Assembly: GCF_902459655.1 (NCBI RefSeq)
Contig: NZ_CABPSB010000006.1
Coordinates: 124,001 to 188,000, forward strand
Source: Pandoraea anhela
Lineage (GTDB): Bacteria; Pseudomonadota; Gammaproteobacteria; Burkholderiales; Burkholderiaceae
Length of the DNA stretch: 64,000 bases
Reading direction: 5' to 3'
Shown: positions 33,417 through 43,799 of the stretch, in pieces
Layout: each line of letters starts with the position of its first letter
Numbering within the stretch: the first letter of the stretch is position 1
Notes under the pieces: model-generated
Told to the model about the DNA's origin: nothing
Databases searched by the model: none
Seen by the model: the letters and a program-made list of their open reading frames with translations, nothing else
Made by a program: the position numbers and the translations under genes

Positions 33417-34767
33417 TGCTCACCTCCCCGTTCTTCGCCACTTGCCAGGTCTGGATCGCGTTGTTGTGATAAATCGATCGGGTACCGCGCACGTCGCGCA
33501 GTTGCCGGTAACGCGGTTGCACGAAGCCGGTGTCGTCCACCGCCCGGCTTTGCAGCAGCGCAGGCGAGCCGTCCCACTGCCAGTCGACGTTGAAACGTGT
33601 GAGGCACTTGGGCAGCACCGGCGATTCGAGCCGTGCGGCGCGCCACGACTTGCCGCCGTCGGTCGACACGTCCACGCGTTTGATCCGCCCGCGCCCCGAC
33701 CACGCCAGCCCCGTCACGTTGAAGTAACCGCGATCGAGCAGCGCTTGCCCGCCGGAGGGCGACGTGATGACGGACTTGCACTCCTGAATCGAGGTGTATT
33801 GCCGGTGCTGACCGTCCGGCATCAGGTCGACGTAGTGGCTCGTTTCATCCTTGGTATTCCAGGGCGCATCGCCCACCTTGAGGCGGCGCAGCCACTTCAC
33901 CCACGACACGCCCTGCACGCCCGGCACGACGAGCCGCAAGGGATACCCGTTCTCCGGGCGCAGCATTTCGCCGTTCATGCCCCAGGCGACGAGCACGTCC
34001 GAGAGCGCCGCCTCCATCGAGATCGTGCGCGTCATGCCCGAGCCGTCGCCACCCTCGGCGAGCACGAACCGGCCGCGTCGCGTATCGGCGCCCACATCGT
34101 CGAGCAGGACGGACAGCGGCACACCGGTGAATTCGCAGCACGAGAGCATGCCGTGCGTGTACTGCACGGTCGGCACGGCGGCGTTGCCCCATTCCATGCC
34201 GGTGTTCGCACCGCATTCGATGAAGTGCATGCGGGAGACGGACGGCAGACGCATGAGGTCGTCCATCGTATACACCTTCGCCTCGCGCACCAGACCGTGC
34301 ACCATCAGGCGATGCTGCGTCGGATCGATCTCCTGCCAGCCCTGGTGATGGCGCTCGAAGTGCAGACCGCTGGGCGTGATGATGCCGAACAGGCCTTGCA
34401 GCGGCGTGAAGGCGACGGAGGCCTGCGCCGTCTGCGTGAGGCCCGGCGACTGGCGCCGTTGCAGGTTCGCTTCGAACTTCGACGGCATGCCGTACGCACG
34501 CGCGGCGACCGGCTGGCCCAGCGACGTCGCCCACGCACGCGGCTCGAGAATCATCGGATCGCCCGCCGCTTGCGGGGCATCGGCGGCAAACGCCGCTCCG
34601 CCCGCGAGCGCCGCGCCGGCGGCAAGAAAGCTGCGTTGCAGGAATCCGCGCCGTGCGGGGTTCATGCCGTTGCGGACGATGTCGTCGGCAAGTGAACCGT
34701 CGACGAAATTCTCCGGCGCCCGGCGCAAACGGCCGGCTTGCGATACGCCCTCGCTGATCTTGCTCAC
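33400..34767 (-). CDS. soxC: SoxC, molybdopterin sulfane dehydrogenase
   Basis: 455 residues. Tat signal (ARRGFLQRSF), molybdopterin-binding segments FIECGANTGMEWGN (with the Mo-ligand Cys), CCEFTGVPLSVLLDD, then GMNGEMLRPENGYPLRLVVPG and the C-terminal dimerisation domain. It removes sulfane sulfur electrons from SoxY-bound intermediates, with SoxD as partner. A related SorA gene lies at 60 kb. First structural gene after soxR. Confidence 0.94.
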   Translation of the reverse strand: MSKISEGVSQAGRLRRAPENFVDGSLADDIVRNGMNPARRGFLQRSFLAAGAALAGGAAFAADAPQAAGDPMILEPRAWATSLGQPVAARAYGMPSKFEANLQRRQSPGLTQTAQASVAFTPLQGLFGIITPSGLHFERHHQGWQEIDPTQHRLMVHGLVREAKVYTMDDLMRLPSVSRMHFIECGANTGMEWGNAAVPTVQYTHGMLSCCEFTGVPLSVLLDDVGADTRRGRFVLAEGGDGSGMTRTISMEAALSDVLVAWGMNGEMLRPENGYPLRLVVPGVQGVSWVKWLRRLKVGDAPWNTKDETSHYVDLMPDGQHRQYTSIQECKSVITSPSGGQALLDRGYFNVTGLAWSGRGRIKRVDVSTDGGKSWRAARLESPVLPKCLTRFNVDWQWDGSPALLQSRAVDDTGFVQPRYRQLRDVRGTRSIYHNNAIQTWQVAKNGEVSNVHVD

Positions 34768-34947
34768 CCTGTCTCCTCGCGTTTTGTGGCCTGCGCCAGC
34801 GTCGCGAGGACACCGGCGGCTACGAACGCTGGACGGGCACGAATGCCTCGTCTGCGTTTTCTTGTCGCGCTTTACTACGGGTATTGCGGGTATTGCGGGT
34901 ATTGCGGTGCTGCGGTAATGCGGTCTTGCCTTTCGCCAGGCGGTATT
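34768..34947. promoter_or_regulatory. Gap between soxR and soxC with 9-bp tandem repeat
   Basis: 180 bp. Holds GGGTATTGC in three tandem copies (34879-34905) and degenerate continuations. It should contain the leader of soxC. No terminator was seen, so soxR and soxC may be co-transcribed. Confidence 0.45.
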
Positions 34948-35295
34948 TCAGCTCCCGCGCGGCATGAAGCCGTCGACGGCACGCTCCGGCAGCGCCTCCT
35001 CCTCGATTCGGCCGGCGACCTGCACGCACACCGCGCGGCAGATCTCGACCACGCCGGTATCCGCGATCGTGTAATACACCTGATTCCCGTCGCGACGCCG
35101 AGAGAGCACCCCCGCCTGATACATCGCGCCCAGATGCCGGGACACGTTTGTCTGCGACGAGCCCACTTCCGTCACCACCTCGCTCACCGAACGCTCGCCT
35201 CCGCACAGCGCGTGCAGAATTCGCAGCCGCGTCGGCTCCGAGAGCAGACTGAAGTAGTGCGACACCTTTTCGAATACGCGATCGAGTTCTTCCAT
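34948..35295 (-). CDS. ArsR-family regulator (SoxR-like)
   Basis: 115 residues, a winged helix: LLSEPTRLRILHALCGGERSVSEVV and SSQTNVSRHLGAM are the HTH, followed by the GNQVYYTI wing. Cys residues near the wing and at C-terminal VCVQ may sense sulfur compounds as persulfides; this is known for related SoxR/BigR proteins and inferred here. It lies directly upstream of soxC and in the same direction, with a palindrome upstream. Confidence 0.85.
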   Translation of the reverse strand: MEELDRVFEKVSHYFSLLSEPTRLRILHALCGGERSVSEVVTEVGSSQTNVSRHLGAMYQAGVLSRRRDGNQVYYTIADTGVVEICRAVCVQVAGRIEEEALPERAVDGFMPRGS

Positions 35296-35750
35296 GACGG
35301 TCAGTGTTCAAAGTCGTGCGAAGGCAAAGAGAAATTCGTATATTCCTACATACGCATATACGGATAATCAAAATAATGGGCGGCGCAGGCAAGCTGCACT
35401 GCAACACGTCGCAGGCCGATCCTTCGTCGGCGCGGCACGACGCGACGGCTTCGGAAAATGAATTTCCGTGTATCCCCCCGGATATAGCGCACGATGCCTT
35501 GTGCGGTTGCACGACGCACGTTCGTCTCTGCGTCGAAACGCGCCTCGGAGAAGCGGAAGGCACGGGGTGCACGGACATTAGGGAAAAACCTGAGAAGAAA
35601 AATGAACGGAGGTGGGCGACGGGGACGTTAAGCGTCACGCGCGGCAAAGCCAACGACGGCAACGAAGGCGACGGAGGTCGCGATGGAGGTGGCGTGGAGA
35701 TGATGCGGGGGCGGCATCGGAAGGTGCCATCTCCTGATGCCATCGTCGGG
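35296..35750. other. Intergenic region between soxR and the TpsB gene
   Basis: 455 bp. Apart from the operator-like repeat at 35334-35365 it holds no gene I can support. The 3' end of the TpsB gene faces it, and the soxR promoter must lie in it. Confidence 0.5.
35334..35365. promoter_or_regulatory. Imperfect inverted repeat upstream of soxR, operator candidate
   Basis: ATTCGTATAT (35334-35343) and ATATACGGAT (35356-35365) pair at 9 of 10 positions around a 12-bp spacer that contains a further AT-rich TACATACGCATATAC element. About 40 bp upstream of the soxR start. Placement fits autorepression and sox control by the ArsR-type protein. Confidence 0.5.
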
Positions 35751-37520
35751 TTACTCGAACTGATACGACCAGTTCGCGTTGAACCGCAGCGGACGATTCG
35801 GCGAGTTGGTCGGCGCGTCGGCCATCGGCTTGGCGATCGAGAGGTCGAGCGAGTAATACTTGCTGTCGGAGATCCGCACGCCCAGCCCCACCGATGCCAG
35901 TTGATTGTGGAATATCGGGCCGTAATTCAGGTAGACGCGCGCGGTGTCGAGCATCAGGTACGGCTGAATCGTCTTCAGGTAGCGGAAATCGGTGCGGAAC
36001 ATCCGATTCAGTTCGATCGACGCGCCCCAGCCCTTGTCTCCGGCGATTTCTCCGGCCGGATAGCCGAGACCGAAGCGCTGTCCACCGAACGTGGCCTGCT
36101 CGGACGTCGGCAAGGTGTTGCCACTGTATTGCGCCCCGGCGGAAACGATCACCGCGAACTCCCACGGCAGGACTACGCCCTGCTTGGCGTCGAGGTTGAA
36201 TCGCCAGAAAGCGAGATCGTATGGTCCAAGAATTTGCTGGATGCCGGCGGGCTGCGTCGTATACGACTGGCTCGCGCCCATCCCGTTGAAGCCCTTGAAC
36301 ACGCCCAGCGTAGCGCTACGCGTTTGCTTTTCCGTGACCTCGTTGTACGCCAGTTGCACCTGGCCGGCGCGCACGTTCGTGCGTGAGTTGATGTTGTTGG
36401 GCGAGTTCGGCACCTCGTAGCGATCGCGCGAGTTCACGCCGTACATGCCGCCGCTGACCGTCAGGCTGCGCTGATTGTTGAGCAGGATCGGGTACGAGAG
36501 GCTCACCGCAACGCGTTTGGTATCCAGGTGACGCGTGGCGAGCGCCTGATCGTCCGGCTGCCCGCGATAGTGCGACGCATCGAGGCGCGCCTGTAGGCCG
36601 TTCGAGCCCAGCGGTTGCACGTACGACGCGGCGTAGAACTCTTCGCTGTTGTGGCCCTTCGGGGCGATGGCCGTGAGCTGGATCTGTTCGCCGAGCGGCG
36701 TCAGCGCGTTGCTCGTCACCGTGAAGACGCCACGAATGCCCGGATTGTTATACGAGAGCGACGTGCCCAATGCGATGGGCTGGCGCGACACGTCGAGCGA
36801 CAGTTCGGTCGCGCCGTCGGTCTGCGTGGGCGGCTGCACGTCGGCCTTGATCTTCATGCCGGGCACGAGCGTGAGCAGGTTCAGATAGCGCTCGAACGTC
36901 GCGCGCTTGAGCGGACGCTCCGCTTCGATGTGCGCCGCGATGTCGCGCAGGCGCTGCTCCGACGGCCCGGGCGTACCGCTGATTTTGGTGCTGGAGATAT
37001 ATCCTTCGACAACGGTCACGCGAACGAAGCCGTCGCCGAAATCCTGCGCGGGGACGAAGGCGAAGGACAGCAGATAACCCGCGTCCTGATACATCTTCGT
37101 GACCTGATTGGCCGTCTCGACCAGATCGCCGATGGACACTTCCTTGCCCGCCATCGGCGCGAACAGCCCGGCGACCTGCTCGAAAGGCAGCGACTTCACG
37201 CCTTCGATCCCGAAACGTTGGGGCGTAAGCTTGCGGGCGAGCAACGCCTTGAGGGCGTCTTCCTGCGTCGGCGGCTGAATGCGAATCGTGGGCGCCGGTG
37301 CCTTGGGCGCCTCGATCTTCGGAATGCTTTGCATCGGATCGCCGCGCACCGGACTGGCATCGGCCCATGCCGATTGCGGGCCGAGCAGACTCAGGGAGCC
37401 AAGCGATACGGAGACGGAGACTGCGACAACGTTGACGACACTACGATTGCGAACAGACTTGACCGAGCCCCCACGCGCGACGCGTGACGCAAGACGGGAC
37501 TCTCCCTGGCGATGCGCCAT
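35751..37520 (-). CDS. TpsB/FhaC/ShlB-type two-partner secretion transporter, orphan
   Basis: 589 residues from ATG 37520 with GGGGGG upstream (a TTG five codons before is weak). Signal-like N-terminus (VAVSVSVSLGSLSLLGPQSAWA), POTRA-like domain (TVVEGYISSTKI), then a 16-strand barrel with QNNRLT-type FGGQRFGLGY and a terminal aromatic end (NWSYQFE). Omp85-superfamily TpsB proteins export a partner TpsA. No TpsA gene is adjacent, so its substrate is encoded elsewhere or lost. Sits oddly between sox and FCSD genes. Confidence 0.85.
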   Translation of the reverse strand: MAHRQGESRLASRVARGGSVKSVRNRSVVNVVAVSVSVSLGSLSLLGPQSAWADASPVRGDPMQSIPKIEAPKAPAPTIRIQPPTQEDALKALLARKLTPQRFGIEGVKSLPFEQVAGLFAPMAGKEVSIGDLVETANQVTKMYQDAGYLLSFAFVPAQDFGDGFVRVTVVEGYISSTKISGTPGPSEQRLRDIAAHIEAERPLKRATFERYLNLLTLVPGMKIKADVQPPTQTDGATELSLDVSRQPIALGTSLSYNNPGIRGVFTVTSNALTPLGEQIQLTAIAPKGHNSEEFYAASYVQPLGSNGLQARLDASHYRGQPDDQALATRHLDTKRVAVSLSYPILLNNQRSLTVSGGMYGVNSRDRYEVPNSPNNINSRTNVRAGQVQLAYNEVTEKQTRSATLGVFKGFNGMGASQSYTTQPAGIQQILGPYDLAFWRFNLDAKQGVVLPWEFAVIVSAGAQYSGNTLPTSEQATFGGQRFGLGYPAGEIAGDKGWGASIELNRMFRTDFRYLKTIQPYLMLDTARVYLNYGPIFHNQLASVGLGVRISDSKYYSLDLSIAKPMADAPTNSPNRPLRFNANWSYQFE

Positions 37521-37741
37521 CCCTATGCCCCCCAACGCTTATTTTTTCGTGGGGCCAGTGTAACCGCGAGGGGTGAGGCCCCGTCAACAAGGGAATCCGG
37601 CGGTTTGCGGCGCGCAGACAACACGGCGCACGGGCACATCGGAGGGGCGTACGTTCTACGTACACCTTAGCGCTTAGAGACTACCCTCCAAACGCGCTTC
37701 GACAGCGATCTGGCGAGTGATCGATGCCGTCGAAATCCGCA

Positions 37742-39046
37742 TCACGCCAGCATGTCGGCCCAGATTCCCTGTGCCCATGCGAGTCCCGAAGCAAATTCGT
37801 CCCGTGTGGCGCGTGGCGACGCGCCGCCCGTGCCCGGCACGGGCAGCATGGTGCGCTGCGAAGCGTCGTATCGATGCACACTCGCCACGTGCATCGCTTC
37901 GGTGGACGAAACGAACGTATAGCAGGTGTTGCTGTAGAGCGGTTCCGGGTTGACCGGCCGACCGGACAGCGTCGCGACGATGGCCGCAGCACAGACCTTG
38001 CCGTGCTGATTGGCCATGTGGCCGGATTTGGGCATTTGCGGCGCGATCTGGATAGCGTCGCCAAGCACATGGATATCCGCCTGCGCCGTGGAGGCGAAGG
38101 TCAGAAAGTCGACATCGCACCAGCGGCCGTTGGCCGTCGCCAGGCCGCTCTGGACGGCGATATCGCCCGCGCGCATCGGCGCAATGACGTTCAGCACGTC
38201 GGCGCGCACCTCCTCACCCAGTTCGAAGCGCGCCAGATGCTGCCTGCGGTCGACCGCCACCTCGGTGCAGTTGAACTGCGGGTGGTATTCGACGATCCCG
38301 GCGAACTGCGTGCGCCAGACGTCCTCGAACTGCTCCGCTTCGGCCAGCACCTGATCGTTGGCGTCGAAGATCAGCACCTTGGCACGGGGATTGTGCTGCT
38401 TCAGCCATGCGGCGGCCTGACACGCGCGCTCGTAGGGGGCCGGTGGGCAACGAAACGGGGCTTCGGGAATCGTGATGGCGAAAACACCGCCGTCGGGCAT
38501 CGCCTTCAGACGCGCGTGCAGCAAAGCGCTCTCGCGGGCGTCCGTCCAGCCCACGGGCAACGCGTCACGGATCGCCGGGTCGGCCAGTCCGGCAATCGCC
38601 TCGCGTTGCAGCGAAACGCCGGGGCAGACGATGAGTCTGTCGTAAGACAGGGTCGCGCCGTCGGCCAGCCGTACGTGCTTGCGGGCGGCGTCGATGGCGC
38701 TGGCGCGTGTGCGTCGCCACGTGACGCCGTGCCGCGCGACAAGCCCGTCGTACGGCACCGTGAGATCGCTCACTCGCAAGTTGCCGCCCACGACCAGATT
38801 CGATAACGGCAAAGAGACGAAGGCCGGATTCGGTTCGACGAGCGTCACGTCGATCGTATGGCCGGAGAGCATGCGCAGCGCCTTCGCGGCGCTCGCGCCG
38901 CCAAACCCGCCGCCGATGACGACGACACGGGCGCGCCCCTTGACGGGGGTCGTCCAGCGCGGCGCGGCGACGCCGCTCGAAACCTGCGACATTCCGGCCA
39001 GCGCAGCCGTCGAACTCAGCCCCAGAAGGAATTGGCGGCGATCCAT
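37742..39046 (-). CDS. Flavocytochrome c sulfide dehydrogenase flavoprotein subunit (FccB/SoxF type)
   Basis: 434 residues from ATG 39046. Tat-like start (MDRRQFLLG), FAD-binding GGGFGG at residues about 45-52 and GDAIQIAPQMPKSGHMAN near the end. Oxidises sulfide in the periplasm; the catalytic Cys pair is expected in PGV and NTCYTF contexts. The adjacent upstream gene is a small cytochrome that would take the electrons, so together they form FccAB. End lies 200 bp from the TpsB start. Confidence 0.9.
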   Translation of the reverse strand: MDRRQFLLGLSSTAALAGMSQVSSGVAAPRWTTPVKGRARVVVIGGGFGGASAAKALRMLSGHTIDVTLVEPNPAFVSLPLSNLVVGGNLRVSDLTVPYDGLVARHGVTWRRTRASAIDAARKHVRLADGATLSYDRLIVCPGVSLQREAIAGLADPAIRDALPVGWTDARESALLHARLKAMPDGGVFAITIPEAPFRCPPAPYERACQAAAWLKQHNPRAKVLIFDANDQVLAEAEQFEDVWRTQFAGIVEYHPQFNCTEVAVDRRQHLARFELGEEVRADVLNVIAPMRAGDIAVQSGLATANGRWCDVDFLTFASTAQADIHVLGDAIQIAPQMPKSGHMANQHGKVCAAAIVATLSGRPVNPEPLYSNTCYTFVSSTEAMHVASVHRYDASQRTMLPVPGTGGASPRATRDEFASGLAWAQGIWADMLA

Positions 39047-39056
39047 GATGTACCGC

Positions 39057-39521
39057 CTAATCCGGCTTCGCCGCCGGTTGCGCGGCAAAGTACGCGGCGA
39101 TGCGTTGCAGCTCGTCGTCGCGGTAGCCCTTGAGGAGTTGCGGCATCAGCGTGGCGGGCTGCCGCCCGTCGCGCATCGCTTGAAGCGAGGTCATGATTGC
39201 GGTCGCCGAGCGCCCTTCCAGCGCAGGCAACGATGTCTTCCCGACATGCACCGGGGCGGCGGCGTTATGGCAACTCATGCAGGCCATCGCCCAATCGCGG
39301 GCTTGCCAGTCGGGCTGAGCGACCGTGCTGGCCGCCGTGGGCAAATACGCCGGCGAGGCGGCCCGCACCTCTGCGGCCGACGCCGCCGTCTCGGCCAGCG
39401 CCGCGCCGGGCGCGATGAAACCGGCCCCCACAGTTGCCGAAACGCACACCGCCGCGAGCATCGGCTTCACCCTGAGGTGACGCAAACGCTCGCGGCGGTT
39501 CGGTGCCGGGCGACGGCCCAT
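39057..39521 (-). CDS. c-type cytochrome, partner of flavocytochrome c
   Basis: 154 residues (ATG 39521; a GTG at 39533 is possible). Sec signal (GAALAETAA) after a basic N-terminus, one CMSCH heme motif, and LMPQLLKGY with the Met ligand. Single-heme type resembling the c4/FccA half domain. Starts 10 bp upstream of the flavoprotein gene, which supports FccA-type function; start choice is uncertain. Confidence 0.85.
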   Translation of the reverse strand: MGRRPAPNRRERLRHLRVKPMLAAVCVSATVGAGFIAPGAALAETAASAAEVRAASPAYLPTAASTVAQPDWQARDWAMACMSCHNAAAPVHVGKTSLPALEGRSATAIMTSLQAMRDGRQPATLMPQLLKGYRDDELQRIAAYFAAQPAAKPD

Positions 39522-39556
39522 ACGGAGGCGCACGGGAGTGTCCGCGGCGCAGAAGA

Positions 39557-40339
39557 TCAGTTACCGGTCTTGCTCGACGGTCCCGGCTTGACCGGGCCTT
39601 CACTGATCGGTGCCGGCATCGACAGCGGTCGCGACGTCACCGCGTCGTTGCCGATCGGCACGGCCGTGACCGTCGCGACATTGCTATCGTCCGCCTGCGC
39701 CGGGGCCGGGTTCTTCTCCGCTTCGGTCGACAAACGCTGCGCCTCTTCCGGCTTCACGTATTCATAAAGCTTCACGACCTTTTGCACGCCGTCGATGCGG
39801 CTCGCCACATTGGCGCCGATCGTGCCTTCCTCCGGAGAGACCAGCCCCATCAAATAAACGTCGCCGCGCTCGGTCACCACCTTGAAAACGTTGGCCGACA
39901 CTTCCTTGGTGTTGATCAGGTTGGCCTTGACCTTGCTGGTGATCCACGCGTCGTTCGAGCGAGAACCGAACGAGCTCTTCGGCCCGATGGCGATTTCGTC
40001 GACGATACCGCGCACGTTGCTGATCTGCCTGACGATGTTCACTGCGGCTTGTTTGCTGGCGTCGCTTGGGACTTCGCCCGTGAGCAGCACCCGGCGGTTG
40101 AACACGGTCACGTTCACGTGCACGGCGTCGTCGGTCAGCGTATTGGCGATGTTGGCTTCGGCCTTGACCTGAATTTCACGGTCTTCCGTCTGCGCACCGA
40201 CCGAACGCCGGTCGGTGGCGACGAGCGCGCCGGTGGCGGCGCCGCCGAGGATGATGGGGGCGCAACCCGCCAGGGTCGCGGCAATCAACACGGCCGCTGC
40301 AAGCGGCTTAACAACGCCTTGGACGCGTCGGAAACTCAT
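39557..40339 (-). CDS. BON-domain lipoprotein (DolP/YraP-like)
   Basis: 260 residues. Lipobox LAGC, then two BON domains (VKAEANIANTLTDDAVHVNV; VKANLINTKEVSANVFKVVT). The family maintains outer-membrane integrity at sites of division in Enterobacteria. The acidic/Ala-Pro C-terminal 60 residues are a variable tail. Third gene of the yraN, SIS, BON series, which in many Proteobacteria lies beside rsmI. Confidence 0.85.
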   Translation of the reverse strand: MSFRRVQGVVKPLAAAVLIAATLAGCAPIILGGAATGALVATDRRSVGAQTEDREIQVKAEANIANTLTDDAVHVNVTVFNRRVLLTGEVPSDASKQAAVNIVRQISNVRGIVDEIAIGPKSSFGSRSNDAWITSKVKANLINTKEVSANVFKVVTERGDVYLMGLVSPEEGTIGANVASRIDGVQKVVKLYEYVKPEEAQRLSTEAEKNPAPAQADDSNVATVTAVPIGNDAVTSRPLSMPAPISEGPVKPGPSSKTGN

Positions 40340-40459
40340 CGGGCTTTCTCCTTCCTGGATTTTCGAACGGGACGGCCCCCGCCGCGCCGAATCGGCACCG
40401 CCCGCCCCCGCGACCCGGTGCCCGTCACTTGATCTTGACGCCTCAAGATGACAATAGGT

Positions 40460-41543
<1,084 letters not shown>

Positions 41544-41647
41544 GGTTGTTCCGATGTTTTCCGTCACCGGCGAAGCCGGCATTGCTCAATTCCCGATGGA
41601 CGCCGCCCACCGCATAGCCACGCCCTCGAACGCAGGAGCCCGATGCG

Positions 41648-42532
41648 ATGGATGAGCGCCTGATGTCGCTGGCCGAGGGCCAGCATTACCCGCCGGGCAC
41701 GCTGTACGTGGTCGCCACACCGTTGGGCAATACCGCCGACATCACCGTGCGGGCGTTACATATTCTCGGCATGGTCGACGCCATCGCCTGTGAAGATACG
41801 CGCAACAGCGCGACGTTGCTGCAGCGGTATGGCATCGATCGCCCGTTGATCGCGGCCCACCAGCACAACGAGAACGAAGCGGCGACGCGTCTGGTGGAAC
41901 GTCTTCGCGGCGGTGAGCGCATCGCCTATGTTTCAGACGCCGGCACGCCCGGCATTTCGGATCCCGGTGCACGGCTGGTAGACGCGGTGCGCGCGGCGGG
42001 CCTGGGCGTGGTGCCGGTGCCGGGCGCGAGCGCGGTCATCACATTGCTGTCGGCGGCCGGGGCATGGGTGCAGACGTTCACGTTCGTGGGCTTTCTGCCC
42101 TCGAAGGCGCAGCAGCGTGCGCAGGAGATCGCTGCCCTGTCCGGATCGACGGCGGCACAGGTGTTCTACGAAGCGCCGCACCGGATCGTGGAGACCGTTG
42201 CAGCGCTGGCCGAGGGCCTGGGCGGCGAGCGCCGCCTGCTGATCGGACGCGAATTGACCAAACGCTTCGAGGACATACACGAGTGCGCGCTGGCGGACGG
42301 CGTAGCGTGGTTGAAGGCGGATGCGAACCGGCAGCGCGGCGAATTCGTGCTTGCCGTCTCCGGCGCGGCGGCAAGCGAGAACGACGACGGCGTGGATGCC
42401 GAAGCGCAACGCGTGCTGGCGTTGCTGGTGGCGGAACTGCCGACGAAAAGCGCCGCGAAGCTTGCCGCAGCGATCACCGGCGCACCGAAAAACGCGCTTT
42501 ACGAGCGTGCACTGGCGTTGAAAAACGGCTGA
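41648..42532 (+). CDS. rsmI: RsmI, 16S rRNA 2'-O-ribose methyltransferase (C1402)
   Basis: 294 residues. Tetrapyrrole methylase-like fold with TPLGNTADITVRAL, IACEDTRNSATLL, SDAGTPGISDPG and VPGASAVITLLSAAG. Acts with RsmH on the P-site tRNA region of 16S rRNA. Conserved position opposite yraN. A terminator separates it from the ABC genes. Confidence 0.96.
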   Translation: MDERLMSLAEGQHYPPGTLYVVATPLGNTADITVRALHILGMVDAIACEDTRNSATLLQRYGIDRPLIAAHQHNENEAATRLVERLRGGERIAYVSDAGTPGISDPGARLVDAVRAAGLGVVPVPGASAVITLLSAAGAWVQTFTFVGFLPSKAQQRAQEIAALSGSTAAQVFYEAPHRIVETVAALAEGLGGERRLLIGRELTKRFEDIHECALADGVAWLKADANRQRGEFVLAVSGAAASENDDGVDAEAQRVLALLVAELPTKSAAKLAAAITGAPKNALYERALALKNG

Positions 42533-42775
42533 TTGCCCGGCACCCCGCAGCGGGCTGGCATCGAACTTTTGCGGCACCGGAAATCGGAAGTTTCCGGTGA
42601 ATTTCTCGGCAATTCCCCAAGCTCGCGCGCCGGTAATTCTCCAGCCCGACGATCTTCGATCAGCAATGTCGTGCCCGCTGCACACCAGAACCGGCACACG
42701 CTCGATAGCGCCGTACACGGCACGCAGACGAATCCGGTGATGATAGGTGCCGCCGTCGTTCGATCGGGCGCTCAA

Positions 42776-42845
42776 GCGATACCAGGCGATACCAGGCGAT
42801 ACCAGGCGATACCAGGCGATACCAGGCGATACCAGGCTGTACTGG
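42776..42845. repeat. 10-bp tandem repeat array, six perfect copies
   Basis: GCGATACCAG in six perfect tandem copies, 42776-42835, then a degenerate seventh (GCTGTACTGG). Ends 15 bp before the terminator. Too short and unspaced for CRISPR. Probably expands and contracts by slippage. Confidence 0.95.
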
Positions 42846-42860
42846 ACCGTAAGTAAACGA

Positions 42861-42888
42861 CGATGCCCCCGGCAAGCCGGGGGCATCG
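42861..42888. terminator. Bidirectional terminator between rsmI and ABC transporter operon
   Basis: Perfect 13-bp GC-rich stem with a 2-nt AA loop (core GATGCCCCCGGC/GCCGGGGGCATC). Between two convergent genes. Confidence 0.75.
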
Positions 42889-43002
42889 CGTGAAGCGTCA
42901 CCTGCACATCGACAGCGACCTTGATGGAGCGACCGGCGCGAACGTCTCAAAGACCTTGACCACCTCGCCTGCGTGGCGCGCGTTCAGTGCGTCGGGTGCC
43001 GA

Positions 43003-43797
43003 TCAGCTCAACAGCAACGCATCGTCGTCGAGTTGTTCGCCGCGCGTGCGCTCGAACATTTGCAGCAGGTCCGGCACATCCAGTCCGTTGCGCGCCTCGC
43101 CGGAGACGTCGAGCACGACCTTGCCCTGATGCAGCATGACCGTACGCGAGCCGTAGTCGAGCGCCTGCCGCATGCTGTGCGTGACCATCATCGCCGTGAG
43201 CTTGCTCTCCTCAACGATGCGCGCCGTCAATTCCAGCACGAAGGCGGCCGTCTTCGGATCGAGTGCGGCCGTGTGTTCGTCCAACAGCAGAATACGCGAC
43301 GGTTGCAACGACGCCATGAGCAGACTGACCGCCTGACGCTGACCGCCCGAGAGCAATCCGATGCGGTCCGACAGACGATTCTCCAGCCCGAGGTTTAGCA
43401 GACTCAGCTTCTCGCGAAAACGTTCGCGCAACGCCTTGTTCAACGCGAAACCGAAGCTGCGACGCTCACCGCGTTTGACGGCCAGCGCCATGTTCTCTTC
43501 GATGGTCAACGCCTCACACGTGCCTGCCATCGGGTCCTGGAACACCCGCGCCACCTGATTCGCACGCTGCCACGCGGTCTTCTTCGTGACGTCGTTGCCG
43601 TCGATGGAGATCGTGCCCGAGTCCACCGAGAGATCGCCGCTGATGGCGTTCAGGAACGTGGACTTGCCCGCGCCGTTCGAGCCGATCACGGTGACGAACT
43701 GGCCGGTCGGAATCTCCAGCGACATGCCGCGCAACGCACGGTTTTCGATGGGCGTGCCCGGGTTGAAAGTGATCTTGAGGTCTTTTGCGCTCAACAT
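43003..43797 (-). CDS. ABC transporter ATPase, DUF534-type importer
   Basis: 264 residues with Walker A GSNGAGKST, signature LSGGQRQ, Walker B ILLLDEHTA and the H-loop THSM. Pairs with the permease whose stop is 2 bp upstream on the same strand. Substrate inferred from the binding protein (see 44971). C-terminal extension after the H-loop is short. Confident as an ABC ATPase. Confidence 0.94.
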   Translation of the reverse strand: MLSAKDLKITFNPGTPIENRALRGMSLEIPTGQFVTVIGSNGAGKSTFLNAISGDLSVDSGTISIDGNDVTKKTAWQRANQVARVFQDPMAGTCEALTIEENMALAVKRGERRSFGFALNKALRERFREKLSLLNLGLENRLSDRIGLLSGGQRQAVSLLMASLQPSRILLLDEHTAALDPKTAAFVLELTARIVEESKLTAMMVTHSMRQALDYGSRTVMLHQGKVVLDVSGEARNGLDVPDLLQMFERTRGEQLDDDALLLS

Positions 43798-43799
43798 GG

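Larger units (their letters stand above)
42533..43002. other. Gene-free region between rsmI and ABC ATPase genes
   Basis: 470 bp between convergent genes. It contains a 10-bp tandem repeat array and a strong bidirectional terminator, each listed separately, and no other feature I can support. Confidence 0.6.

Noticed and set aside
42776-42845. Possible CRISPR array
   Set aside because: The 10-bp units are directly tandem with no spacers and no cas genes nearby; simple slippage repeat.
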